Of a stretch of DNA of 47,497 bases, positions 34,470 through 42,099 are shown one piece after another. Made by a program: the position numbers and the translations under genes. Each line of letters opens with the position of its first letter. Positions within the stretch are counted from its first letter, which is position 1. The notes below the pieces were generated by a model. The model did no database searches. It was not told the DNA's origin and worked only from the letters and a program-made list of their open reading frames with translations. The stretch comes from Robinsoniella sp. (GTDB taxonomy: Bacteria; Bacillota; Clostridia; Lachnospirales; Lachnospiraceae): positions 1 through 47,497 of the forward strand of contig JALEVQ010000107.1 of NCBI GenBank assembly GCA_022788205.1. Direction: 5' to 3'.

Positions 34470-35880
34470 GAGAAGAAAAAAATTAAGAGGGTCTGTCTGG
34501 AAAATGGTTTGCCTTTGGCTCTGTCTGGGATGTCTTGCCTTCGGAGCGGAGCAAAACAGCAGCAGGATTTGTGAGGAAGAAGAATATGTGCTGCTCACAT
34601 CAGGCAACAACTACGCGGAAATTTATGACTGCGAGGGAAATTGTGTGGGAAAATGCCGCGCGTATCTGGATGAGTACTGTGCGGCAGCAACCATAGAGAA
34701 AGAGAGTATTCTGACATATGCGGACGGTGAAAACTGGACGGTGTTTAGCATGGCACAGAGGAAGAATATTTTGGAGTTTCCAATCGAGGGATATTCTATT
34801 TCTGTCAGCGGTGACAAATGTCTGGTGACCGATTACACGGAAAAGACGATCTGTCTGTATGACAACAACGGCACACTTTTGTACAGCGATGAGAATGAGG
34901 CACTCGGAGATGAATATGGAGGATATGGAAAGCTGATGCGTCTGGAAGAGGGATATCTCGTCGGCGTGTGTGTCTACACAGAAGAAAATACAGTTCCGGC
35001 AAAGAACCCTGTCTGGATCAGCGAAGACGGAGAAGTGCAGAGAGAGATCAACGCTTTCGAGATTGTGGAAGCGTTTTACAAGGGAAATATCTCCTCTTTT
35101 GGAGACTATCTTGTGATTCATGACTGGCAAAATGGAAACAATTCTGTCTATGACCTGAATGGGACACTTCTTCTGGATCAGGTGGAGACTTGCATCTATC
35201 CTTACATCAGTGACAGTTGGGCGTATGATATCACTTCGGATATCGTTCTGGTGATAAAGAAAAATCAGGAGCGGTATACAGCGTATGACAAAAATCTCAA
35301 CATCTATGCAACCTTCCCGTATTCGGGAGATGCGTATCTTCAGTATGCGGATGGATTTCTGGAGGGCATGAGGTACGAAGAACTGGGAGGAAATGTGTGC
35401 TACGGATTTTTGACATACAATGGCGAGAAGAGAGTGCCATATGCCAAAACGGAAGAGGGAGCTATGGTATATGTAGATGGTCAGCTGATTTCTATTCCAC
35501 TAAACGAGGGGGAAGATCCCGTTGAGCTGAACGAGGCATATGTGACGGCAGGCGGTTATAACGATGCGGATACTTATGTGAAGCGTCTGATTTACAGAGA
35601 GAGCGGAGAAACGCTGCTGGATTCGCTTGGAGATGAGAAAAATCGATTCTATTTTACTCTGGGGCGCGATTACTGTATCATCACCGAGCAAGACAGAGAG
35701 AGCTACCGGTCGGTGATCTCAATCCGAGACGATCAGAATGAGATTTGCTACAGCTCCAACAAAGTACAGTGCCAGCCCTGGAAAAACGGCTATATCGTTT
35801 TGAAGCGAGGAATTTACCAGGGAATTGCAGACCGCAATGGCAATTGGATCATAAAGACAACAGCAGGGTGGAATGAATGA
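34453..35880 (+). CDS. Exported repeat protein, beta-propeller or WG-repeat-like
   Basis: A 475-residue protein beginning at ATG 34453, inside the end of the PstS-like gene, with AAGGAG 7 bp upstream. The N-terminal hydrophobic stretch MVCLWLCLGCLAFGAEQ serves as a signal or anchor. The body has recurring strands with YD or AYD and G-N turns (AEIYDCEGNCVGK, CLYDNNGTLLYSD, SVYDLNGTLLLDQ, GIADRNGNWIIK), which suggests a WG-repeat or propeller fold. It is coupled to the PstS-like gene, so they probably act together outside the cell. Function unknown. About 110 bp after its stop comes the right end of the mobile element. Confidence 0.72.
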   Translation: MFRLGERRKKLRGSVWKMVCLWLCLGCLAFGAEQNSSRICEEEEYVLLTSGNNYAEIYDCEGNCVGKCRAYLDEYCAAATIEKESILTYADGENWTVFSMAQRKNILEFPIEGYSISVSGDKCLVTDYTEKTICLYDNNGTLLYSDENEALGDEYGGYGKLMRLEEGYLVGVCVYTEENTVPAKNPVWISEDGEVQREINAFEIVEAFYKGNISSFGDYLVIHDWQNGNNSVYDLNGTLLLDQVETCIYPYISDSWAYDITSDIVLVIKKNQERYTAYDKNLNIYATFPYSGDAYLQYADGFLEGMRYEELGGNVCYGFLTYNGEKRVPYAKTEEGAMVYVDGQLISIPLNEGEDPVELNEAYVTAGGYNDADTYVKRLIYRESGETLLDSLGDEKNRFYFTLGRDYCIITEQDRESYRSVISIRDDQNEICYSSNKVQCQPWKNGYIVLKRGIYQGIADRNGNWIIKTTAGWNE

Positions 35881-35943
35881 GAAGATAAATTCCGGATGGA
35901 ATAAGGGAAAATTAAGATGTCCTTGCACTTATTGATCAAAATT

Positions 35944-36681
35944 CTAGTCATCCAGGTAGACACTAGATTGTATCAGAAAGCCTTCCAGGAGAAATACCTG
36001 GCTGCCATAGATGATCAGGTATCCTAATCCCTGTCTGGATGCCAGAAATTCTCCGATTACCACTCCGACAAGGCATAATCCAATGTTGACTTTCATAATA
36101 CTGATTTGGAGAGGAATGGTACTGGGCAGCAGTACTTTAAAGAGGACATCTTTTTTGGTGCCGTGCAGTGTATAGATTAGCTTTTGCATGTCAGAGGATG
36201 TCTCCTTAAAACCGGTGTATAAATTTAAGATCGTCCCGAAAATTGCGATGGAAATTCCGGTCACGATGATCGTTTTTATGCCGGTGCCGAGCCAGACAAT
36301 CAAAAGCGGTGCCAGCGCTGACTTTGGAAGGCTGTTTAAGATGATCAGGTAGGGCTCGATGATTTTTGACAACCGTTCTGAGAGCCACAGCAGGATCGCG
36401 AGGACGGTTCCGATGATGACGACAAGAAGAAAACTGCCGATCGTCTCGGAGAGGGTGACACAGATGTGATAAAAGATACTGCCGTCGATCGCCATGCTCA
36501 AAAAGGTATTCCAGATCCTGGAGGGACTGCTGAAAATAAAACCGTCAATCCATTTCAGACGGACGGCTGCTTCCCAGAGAATCAAAAAGAGGAAAAAGAT
36601 CAAAATCTGTGCTGTGTGGACAAAAAAGTGTTCCCGGCGCAGATTTTTTAGATACAATTTATGAGAGGGCGAGGGTGTCAT
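35944..36681 (-). pseudogene. ABC permease (SsuC/TauC type), 3' end replaced by the element
   Basis: Codons 1-230 are authentic: an N-terminal helix (AQILIFFLFLILWEAAV), further helices and the permease EAA-type loop (YTLHGTKKDVLFKVLLPS), up to GLGYLIIYGSQVF. The next 15 residues (LLEGFLIQSSVYLDD) come from the element and end at a chance stop; the family normally continues KLD and another helix, which is found at 18537-18638. The product lacks its last membrane helix and is probably inactive. Permeases of this type import sulfonates, taurine, nitrate-like anions or thiamine precursors. The start overlaps the ATPase gene by 23 bp. No substrate-binding protein gene is present. Confidence 0.85.
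35966..36005. other. Right attachment site of the integrated element (attR)
   Basis: The element arm 35966-35987 (contains AAAGCCTTCCA) and GGAG meet the core AAA at 35992-35994, then permease sequence TACCTGGCTGC. The arm is the inverted partner of 18647-18668 (18/22). Confidence 0.8.
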
Positions 36682-37420
36682 GATGATTCAGCTCCTTCCA
36701 TAAAAGATTAAAATACGTCTTAAATTCTGGCGCATTGCGCGCAGCGATCGGTGTGCGGTTTTCCATTTCAAATTTGATAGGAACTTCGCGCAAAATGCGT
36801 CCAGGGCGCTCCGAGAAGACAATGACACGGTCTGCCATGCTGATCGCTTCGGAGAGATCGTGTGTGACAAGGATTGCGGTTTTTCCCTCTCCCTTGATGA
36901 TGGAATAGATATCATCAGAGACAGAGAGCCGTGTCTGGTAATCGAGAGCACAGAAAGGCTCATCCAATAAAAGAAGATCCGGATCTAGAGCGAGCGTTCG
37001 AATGAGCGCTGCTCTCTGGCGCATGCCGCCGGATAACTGCGAAGGGCGGGAATCGCGGAATTTCCAGAGACCGTATTTTGTCAGCATCTGATCGATGTGG
37101 TTTAAATTTTCGGGGGTCTCTTTTTTCTGAATTTCCAGTCCAAGCTTTAAGTTGCAAAAAATCGTGCGCCATTCAAAGAGATGGTCTTTCTGAAGCATAT
37201 ATCCAATATGGCACGTATCATCTTTGACATTTTGACCATACAATAAAATACATCCGGACTCAGGAGAGAGAAGACCGCTGATCAGAGAAAGCAATGTGGT
37301 TTTGCCGATGTTGGAGTAACGGAAACAAAAAAGGAACTTGGCGGTCATAGAAAAAATAGCATTTTCATAAGCTTGATGAGAGATGCTTGCGAAGGGAAAA
37401 AGAAATATGCCGCGAGCCAA
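36659..37420 (-). pseudogene. ABC transporter ATPase (SsuB/TauB type), degenerate N-terminus
   Basis: 253 codons. Most of the domain is intact: Q-loop LQKDHLFEWRT, signature LSGGMRQRAALIR, Walker B LLLLDEPFCALDY and switch ILVTHDLSEA. Walker A, however, reads RYSNIGKTT: the first glycine of GxxxxGKT is arginine, and the strand before it (SMTAKFLFCF) is abnormal for this family, about one residue short. The first 20 residues have no family resemblance and the only start is TTG, with no ribosome site. A plus-strand ORF starts 14 bp inside it, leaving no room for a promoter. I read this as a decayed gene with a damaged 5' end. It is the upstream partner of the split permease. Confidence 0.65.
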
Positions 37421-37592
37421 AAAAGAGATCCATATGGAATTACATATACCGCCATCGAGTCAGTTGACGCATTTTCAGGAGAGAGTGAATGCAGCATATA
37501 TAGATTCTTTGCGGAACTATTTGAGAAACATGGAAGCAGAGAAGGATGTCAAGGAAGAAATTTTGGATGCGCTCATTAGAAAATATTCCTGA
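37407..37592 (+). CDS. Small hypothetical protein (61 residues)
   Basis: MPRAKKEIHMELHIPPSSQL and then a helical, charged rest (ERVNAAYIDSLRNYLRNM, EEILDALIRKYS). GAAGGG lies 13 bp before the ATG, a loose ribosome site. No family recognised and no signal peptide. It is divergent from, and overlaps by 14 bp, the degenerate ATPase. The terminator at 37680-37715 can end its message. It could be a fragment of a larger protein. Confidence 0.5.
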   Translation: MPRAKKEIHMELHIPPSSQLTHFQERVNAAYIDSLRNYLRNMEAEKDVKEEILDALIRKYS

Positions 37593-37679
37593 GTCCAGGA
37601 TAAAATTAAAATGCCATTTAGATAACGCGGGGAAGAAGCGGATGTCAGAAAACAGAAAAACTTTTAGATGCAATATAGA

Positions 37680-37715
37680 AAAAAGCTATTGACAGATCGT
37701 GATCAATAGCTTTTT
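37680..37715. terminator. Bidirectional terminator between the small ORF and the kinase operon
   Basis: A perfect 13-bp stem (37680-37692 with 37703-37715) with A and T tracts at either side. It serves the plus-strand small ORF and the minus-strand kinase operon that ends at 37731. Confidence 0.85.
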
Positions 37716-37730
37716 TGATGGATACATTTC

Positions 37731-38003
37731 TTATGCGGCAAGGAAAATTCCAATCAATAAAAGGATGATGAAGATACACAGAAGCGTGGCAGCTATGACA
37801 GTGGTAAGTTGCTGTATCTTTTGTCTCACAAAGCATTTCTGTATATAAGGTAAAAGAGTTTCGCACAGATCGTGTGTCCTGCCAAGAGCAGAGAAGAACG
37901 ACAGCAGACGCTTTTTACCTGAGGAATTATTTTCGAGCTTCAGTTCCTGAAGCTGTTGATGTTCTTGAATTTTAAAGATGATCTGATCAAGTGATGAATT
38001 CAT
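37731..38003 (-). CDS. Small single-pass membrane protein
   Basis: 90 residues: a charged cytosolic part (MNSSLDQIIFKIQEHQQLQE, then SGKKRLLSFFSALGRTHDLC) and a C-terminal helix at about 68-89 (TTVIAATLLCIFIILLLIG). The start is 4 bp after the kinase stop, with a GGAGCTTGATAAA-type ribosome site in the end of the kinase gene. It is the last gene of the operon and probably a partner or target of the kinase. No named family. Confidence 0.7.
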   Translation of the reverse strand: MNSSLDQIIFKIQEHQQLQELKLENNSSGKKRLLSFFSALGRTHDLCETLLPYIQKCFVRQKIQQLTTVIAATLLCIFIILLLIGIFLAA

Positions 38004-38007
38004 TTTA

Positions 38008-39270
38008 TCAAGCTCCTATATTTACCGATGTAAAAGAATATACGATTACAAATACAAGGAAGATGAGCGCGGCTACGATGATCTGCACAAGATATTTCAG
38101 TAGGGGATGGGCATCTTTTAGGTAGGTGTAATATTTGGAGTGACCTGCCAGGTGAAACACATCAAATACAAATATGATTTCCAGAATATAGAAAAGTGCA
38201 ACTATAAAAATATCAAGCTGCCATTTCTGAATGGGAAAGCCTGTCTGAAAAATAGAAAGAAAAGCATATCCGGCAGAAAGAATCAGCGCTAGGTACATAT
38301 AAAGGGCAATTGCCATTTTCCAGAGAGTATGGCTGCGGAAACCAGGAATTTTATGCAAAACATTGCTGATTGGATTTGCGGGAATGTGGAGTGCACGCAG
38401 CAGATCTTTTTTTAATGCAGAAATATTCCGATATCTTGCCTCATAGCTGGCAGTGCAGCGCCGAAAAATACGTTTTACCCATTTCTGCGTTAGAATACGA
38501 TCGTTTGGTGTGTATTCTTTAGGAGACTTTCCGTAGATCATATAGTACAGGATGCATCCAAGAGAATAGATATCCGCACGGTCCAACGGATGTGAAAAAT
38601 CCAGAATTTCCGGTGCTGCGAATGGTTTCGTTCCCATGAGCCGTGTCACAGTATGATCGGGTTCTTTAGGAATCTGTGTGTTATCGAAATCAATCAGTTT
38701 CACACAATAGCTGGAATTTACAGACTGGATGAGTTTCTGCCAGTCCGGTGCATCCGTCAGAAGAATATTTCCGGGATGAATATCTCCATGGATGAGCCCT
38801 TTTTTGTGGATGGGCTCCAAAGCCTCACAAAGCTGAAGCAAAATGGCAAAAGCCTGATGGATTTTATCGTCAAGGGACAATTCTCTTCCATTGAAATTGC
38901 CGTGAAAATGAACAATAAAATTTTCAAGGGACAAAGATTTCTGGCAATCGTCAGTATCATGATTTTGGCAGAGACAGGATGGAGGCATGATATATTCGTT
39001 GATCGCATAGCAGCGGTCGTCACCTTCTATAACACCATAAACCGTTTCAAGATTGGGATGGCATATATGAGTGAGCGTGTCATAGACAGACACCATTGAT
39101 TTTGGAATTTCTTTTATGATGATGCAAGAAGGCTGACCGTCAAGCCAGTGCGCTTCCTTCAGCCAGGCACGATAAACATGGTAGATCTGACCGTCCGATT
39201 TCCTGTTTTCTGCAAGCTGCTCTCGCGGAAGAAAATAGCGGTCTAATTCTTGTTCGATTTCTCGGGACAT
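38008..39270 (-). CDS. Membrane-anchored Ser/Thr protein kinase (Hanks type)
   Basis: A 420-residue protein. The kinase domain covers about 25-300: K53 in IIIKEI (ATP lysine), HGDIHPGNIL with D163 and N168 (catalytic loop; G in place of R before D makes it a non-RD kinase), DFD at 194-196 in place of DFG, and AAPE at 218-221 with ADIYSLGCIL after it. There is no clear Gly-rich loop (SDGQIYHVYRA is a weak candidate). Three C-terminal membrane helices lie at about 318-343, 355-376 and 389-413, with no PASTA domains, so it is not PrkC. Its start overlaps the upstream gene by 28 bp. Substrate unknown. Confidence 0.85.
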   Translation of the reverse strand: MSREIEQELDRYFLPREQLAENRKSDGQIYHVYRAWLKEAHWLDGQPSCIIIKEIPKSMVSVYDTLTHICHPNLETVYGVIEGDDRCYAINEYIMPPSCLCQNHDTDDCQKSLSLENFIVHFHGNFNGRELSLDDKIHQAFAILLQLCEALEPIHKKGLIHGDIHPGNILLTDAPDWQKLIQSVNSSYCVKLIDFDNTQIPKEPDHTVTRLMGTKPFAAPEILDFSHPLDRADIYSLGCILYYMIYGKSPKEYTPNDRILTQKWVKRIFRRCTASYEARYRNISALKKDLLRALHIPANPISNVLHKIPGFRSHTLWKMAIALYMYLALILSAGYAFLSIFQTGFPIQKWQLDIFIVALFYILEIIFVFDVFHLAGHSKYYTYLKDAHPLLKYLVQIIVAALIFLVFVIVYSFTSVNIGA

Positions 39271-39680
39271 AATGTAGTAAACCCATTCCTTTCCAATTCC
39301 TGATTAAGTTCGTCAACAGATAAATGCTTCTGAATACAGATCATGATGAGATAATCACGCTTGTCTCTGGGATAAAGCTGTGGCTGATGAAACCGTCTGA
39401 GCATTTGGCATATCTCACTGTAATCGTAATTGAGATTCAGAAATACGATCAGAAGACGATCTCTGCCAAGTTGCTTTTTTCCATTCAGAAAATCATATAA
39501 ATGAGAATGATGCAGATAACATTCATCTGCAAACTGATTGAGGCTGTAACCGGCATCTTTAATGTCCCGCCAGATGCGGTCTCGGTCCTGCTGGGCATTC
39601 CGGTTAAATTCGATGTCTTCTTCAGAAGGCGGTGTGCCCTCTGAAAAGAGCTTGTCAATATCATCTGTGCTTAGTGTCAT
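39243..39680 (-). CDS. Helix-turn-helix-like protein upstream of the kinase
   Basis: 145 residues. ATG at 39680 is chosen because GGAG ends 9 bp before it; an ATG 9 bp further upstream has no ribosome site. Residues 45-75 (AGYSLNQFADECYLHHSHLY, DFLNGKKQLGRD) look like a phage-repressor-type HTH, with a helical C-terminal part. The gene is first in a minus-strand operon with the kinase and the small membrane protein and overlaps the kinase by 28 bp. Inference: a DNA-binding or adapter protein controlled by the kinase. Confidence 0.7.
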   Translation of the reverse strand: MTLSTDDIDKLFSEGTPPSEEDIEFNRNAQQDRDRIWRDIKDAGYSLNQFADECYLHHSHLYDFLNGKKQLGRDRLLIVFLNLNYDYSEICQMLRRFHQPQLYPRDKRDYLIMICIQKHLSVDELNQELERNGFTTLCPEKSNKN

Positions 39681-39709
39681 TTTAATCATCTCCGTTTCCT
39701 ATTATTGTC

Positions 39710-39738
39710 AGTATATCAGGAAAATTTATTTCCTGCAA
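39710..39738 (-). promoter_or_regulatory. Promoter of the HTH-kinase operon
   Basis: On the minus strand: TTGCAG (39733-39738), a 17-bp spacer and TATACT (39710-39715), about 30 bp before the chosen start. Confidence 0.65.
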
Positions 39739-39862
39739 TTGCATTTTGAAAGATAGGGCAGGGATGGGGCAGGGGGTGGAAGGGATGATAAATTTCCACT
39801 GTCAGTGAATGTGGCGATGGTGACATTTTGGTATAATTGTCGCAGATGAGAGGAGAAACCAT

Positions 39863-40057
39863 ATGCCGGAAAATAAAAATGGATTGATGGAAGAAGTAAA
39901 AAAGATAATTTTGCGAGAGAGAGGCGAACATTTTTTACATGAATTTTTGGAAGAAACAGAAGCAAAACAAAAGATGGCATTTTTAGATGGATACAAATAT
40001 GCGATACGTGTGTTAGAAGATGGTTTAACTGAGTCAGAAAAAAATGAGGTGGGATAG
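39863..40057 (+). CDS. Small hypothetical protein (64 residues)
   Basis: A charged, helical protein (MPENKNGLMEEVKKIILRER, then KMAFLDGYKYAIRVLEDGLT). AGAGGAGA precedes the ATG, and an extended -10 (TGGTATAAT, 39829-39837) lies 25 bp upstream, so it is probably real. It ends base to base with the convergent XRE regulator at 40058. No family recognised; it could be a regulator partner. Confidence 0.65.
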   Translation: MPENKNGLMEEVKKIILRERGEHFLHEFLEETEAKQKMAFLDGYKYAIRVLEDGLTESEKNEVG

Positions 40058-40068
40058 TTATCCCACCT
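40047..40068. terminator. Convergent-gene hairpin overlapping both stop codons
   Basis: A perfect 10-bp inverted repeat (40047-40056 with 40059-40068, 2-nt centre) covers the stop of the + gene (40055-40057) and of the XRE gene (40058-40060). T-rich tails are short, so it may be a weak terminator or transcript stabiliser. Confidence 0.6.
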
Positions 40069-40348
40069 GACGATTCCCACAGATATCTTTGATGATTTGC
40101 TGTATATGAGCCAATTCTTTGTCAGAAAGACCGGAAATTTCTATATATCGCCTGTGGTCAAGCTCTAAAAGATAATCGGTGCTGACAGAAAAAAAACGCG
40201 AAATTTTGACCAGCATCTCGATAGATGGGAGGATATTGTTATTCTCCCAGTTGGAAATGGTCTGTTTGGAAACATTTAGCTCAGCTGCAAGCTGTACTTG
40301 GTTGAGATTGTGGGACACTCGCAAAGATTTTATGATATCACCGAACAT
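40058..40348 (-). CDS. XRE/Cro-type transcriptional regulator
   Basis: 96 residues with a complete N-terminal HTH (NLNQVQLAAELNVSKQTISN, then WENNNILPSIEMLVKISRFF) of the Cro/C1 type, and a short helical tail. AAAGGAG lies 6 bp before the ATG. Such short XRE proteins often control nearby genes; here the convergent small gene and the adjacent transposase are the closest. Its target is not known. Confidence 0.88.
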   Translation of the reverse strand: MFGDIIKSLRVSHNLNQVQLAAELNVSKQTISNWENNNILPSIEMLVKISRFFSVSTDYLLELDHRRYIEISGLSDKELAHIQQIIKDICGNRQVG

Positions 40349-40551
40349 AGAAGGTCTCCTTTACATATGGGATTGGATATATAAACCTGAATTATTCATG
40401 GCTGTGCCGTGAAAGTGGCTGTAAACCACATAGTTACTGTATTTAAGCTGTTTATTGCATTTCATCTGTTAAGTGAATAGAAAAAGAGACCTAACTTGTG
40501 GTAAAATTGAGGTGTCTAAAGTCTCAAAATCCACGAAAGAAGGGTCTCTTT

Positions 40552-41868
40552 ATGGACATTTTAAACACCTTTACTCTGAAAAGCAATAGACAAATTAAAA
40601 TAAATTTTGACGGAGGCGATTTATCCTCCGATGCAGGACTTCTTCTGATAAAGGAATTCGCTGCAAAGATCGGCTTTACCAATCTGATCAAAAAGAAATT
40701 TAAAACCAATGATACGTCAGTCCGTTTCCACAAAGACGATGAAAACCTGATGCAGATGATTTATCAGATTATCTCCGCCTATTTCGAGGATAACTGTGCT
40801 GGTGAACTGACCCTTGATCCTGTTTTCAATGCTATTCTTGAAAAGAACAGTCTGGCTTCACAGCCGACATTGTCAAGATTTTTCAACCGTATGGATGAAG
40901 ATACACTCCTGCAGTTTGATGACATTGATAAAAGTCTCAGGGACATTATCTATGCTATCAAGCGTCCGGAACATATACTTCTGGACCTGGACAGCACTTT
41001 GTTTGGCACTTACGGCAATCAGGAAGGGGAAGGATTCAACTTCCATTATCAGGCACACGGATATCATCCTTTACTCTGCTATGATGGTCTGACCGGGGAT
41101 CTGCTGAAGGCAGAGCTTCGTGATGGAACACTCCACTGTAGCAACGGTGCAGACAAATTTATGGAATCCCTCTTTCAGGAATACCTGGAAAGAGGCATCA
41201 AAACATACCTTCGTGGTGACAGTGGATTCTCATCTCCCAAACTTTATAAAACCTGTGAGATGAATGGCTGCTCCTATGCCATCCGCTTAAAACAGAATAC
41301 ATCACTCGTTGCCCTTGCTTCGGATAAAGAGGAAGACTTGTACAAAGCAACCAGGGAGGATCAAATCAGTTATGCTGTAACTTATGGTGAATTTATGTAT
41401 CAGGCCGGTTCCTGGGATTATCCAAGACGTGTGGTTTTCAAAATAGAGAAACCATACGGGCAGCTGACGCACATGTACACCTTTATTGTTACAAACATGG
41501 ATATGGAACCTTATCAGATCATCCAGTTTTACTGTGGGCGTGGCAAGATGGAAAATTTCATAAAAGAGGGCAAAGGTGGATTTGACTTTGCTGCTGTCAG
41601 CAGTCATTCCAAAATAGTAAATGCAAACCGTATGAGACTTCATATGCTTGCCTACAACCTATTCAATTGGTTCAAGCGACTGGTACTGCCAGCCAGTATG
41701 CGGAAGCAACAGGTGGACACCATTCGCTTAAAGCTAATAAAGATTGCTGCAAGGGCAATCCATTCCGCAAGATCTATCACATTTAAACTGTGTATCAGCT
41801 GTCCTTATAAAAAGGAGTTCTACAGGACATTGGCAAATATCCATCAGCTGTTTGTACAGTTGGAATAG
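40552..41868 (+). CDS. IS1380-family transposase
   Basis: A 438-residue DDE transposase. The start LKSNRQIKINFDGGDLSSDA is characteristic (N-terminal IS1380 region, GG.L...GG-like), followed by candidate acidic residues D145/D147 (LDLDST), D223 (YLRGDSGFSS) and E334 (GKMENFIKEGKGGFD). AAGAAGGG precedes the ATG at 40552; the frame is open to 40498. The inverted repeats could not be fixed by eye; the gene-free flanks at about 40350-40551 and 41869-41960 should hold them. Coding frame is full length, so it may be active. Confidence 0.88.
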   Translation: MDILNTFTLKSNRQIKINFDGGDLSSDAGLLLIKEFAAKIGFTNLIKKKFKTNDTSVRFHKDDENLMQMIYQIISAYFEDNCAGELTLDPVFNAILEKNSLASQPTLSRFFNRMDEDTLLQFDDIDKSLRDIIYAIKRPEHILLDLDSTLFGTYGNQEGEGFNFHYQAHGYHPLLCYDGLTGDLLKAELRDGTLHCSNGADKFMESLFQEYLERGIKTYLRGDSGFSSPKLYKTCEMNGCSYAIRLKQNTSLVALASDKEEDLYKATREDQISYAVTYGEFMYQAGSWDYPRRVVFKIEKPYGQLTHMYTFIVTNMDMEPYQIIQFYCGRGKMENFIKEGKGGFDFAAVSSHSKIVNANRMRLHMLAYNLFNWFKRLVLPASMRKQQVDTIRLKLIKIAARAIHSARSITFKLCISCPYKKEFYRTLANIHQLFVQLE

Positions 41869-42099
41869 AAACTATTAACGTACCTTGACAGTTCCAAAGT
41901 AACTTAATCAAGCTTCACAGGGGGTAGTGTGTACATTTTTGGGGATGATTCGATTGAATTCAAGGAAACTGTTTCAAGGCTTTGCAGTATTGAGCATTTT
42001 TATATGCTCATGAATAATTCAGGTAAAATATTCGGAAAGGAGATAATCTTATGCTGAGTATAAAAGTTATTTGTAAGAAATTGTTGGAGGTGCATAATC
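41869..42099 (+). other. IS right flank with a possible gene remnant
   Basis: A 231-bp gap. From GTG 41933 a 41-codon open frame reads IFGDDSIEFKETVSRLCSIE and ends at TGA 42055-42057. It has no ribosome site and may be the 3' remnant of a gene cut by the transposon. A 6-bp hairpin GAGCAT/ATGCTC lies near 41995-42014. AAGGAG at 42038-42043 has no gene fitting it. Confidence 0.35.

Larger units (their letters stand above)
18639..35994. mobile_element. 17.35-kb serine-recombinase integrative element inserted in an ABC permease gene
   Basis: Bounded by AAA at 18639-18641 and 35992-35994, both in the same codon phase of the split permease; the unit length is 17,353 bp. Excision rebuilds the 264-residue permease. 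Circular joining of the ends rebuilds a 56-bp imperfect palindrome (arms 35966-35987 and 18647-18668, 18 of 22 positions complementary, 12-bp centre) whose midpoint falls within AAA, as in serine-integrase attP sites. The large serine recombinase and a 54-residue coupled ORF are at the left end. Cargo: LacI, MalEFG, TraX, GH42, ornithine cyclodeaminase-like enzyme and three exported proteins. No capsid, terminase, relaxase or mating genes are seen, so it is either a genomic island mobilised in trans or a reduced element. Base composition is like the flanks, so the donor was probably a relative. Confidence 0.8.

Noticed and set aside
18639-35994. Explaining the split permease by inversion or by two unrelated genes
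   Set aside because: Both fragments are on the same strand and in the same codon phase, and share the junction codon; an inversion would flip one of them.
18941-35994. Prophage or conjugative element
   Set aside because: No capsid, terminase, tail, relaxase, VirB4 or coupling genes are present. TraX-like proteins in Clostridia are not evidence of conjugation.
40350-42000. Exact inverted repeats of the IS1380-like element
   Set aside because: Several short matches (for example GTTACT on both sides) were tried, but none was long enough to trust.
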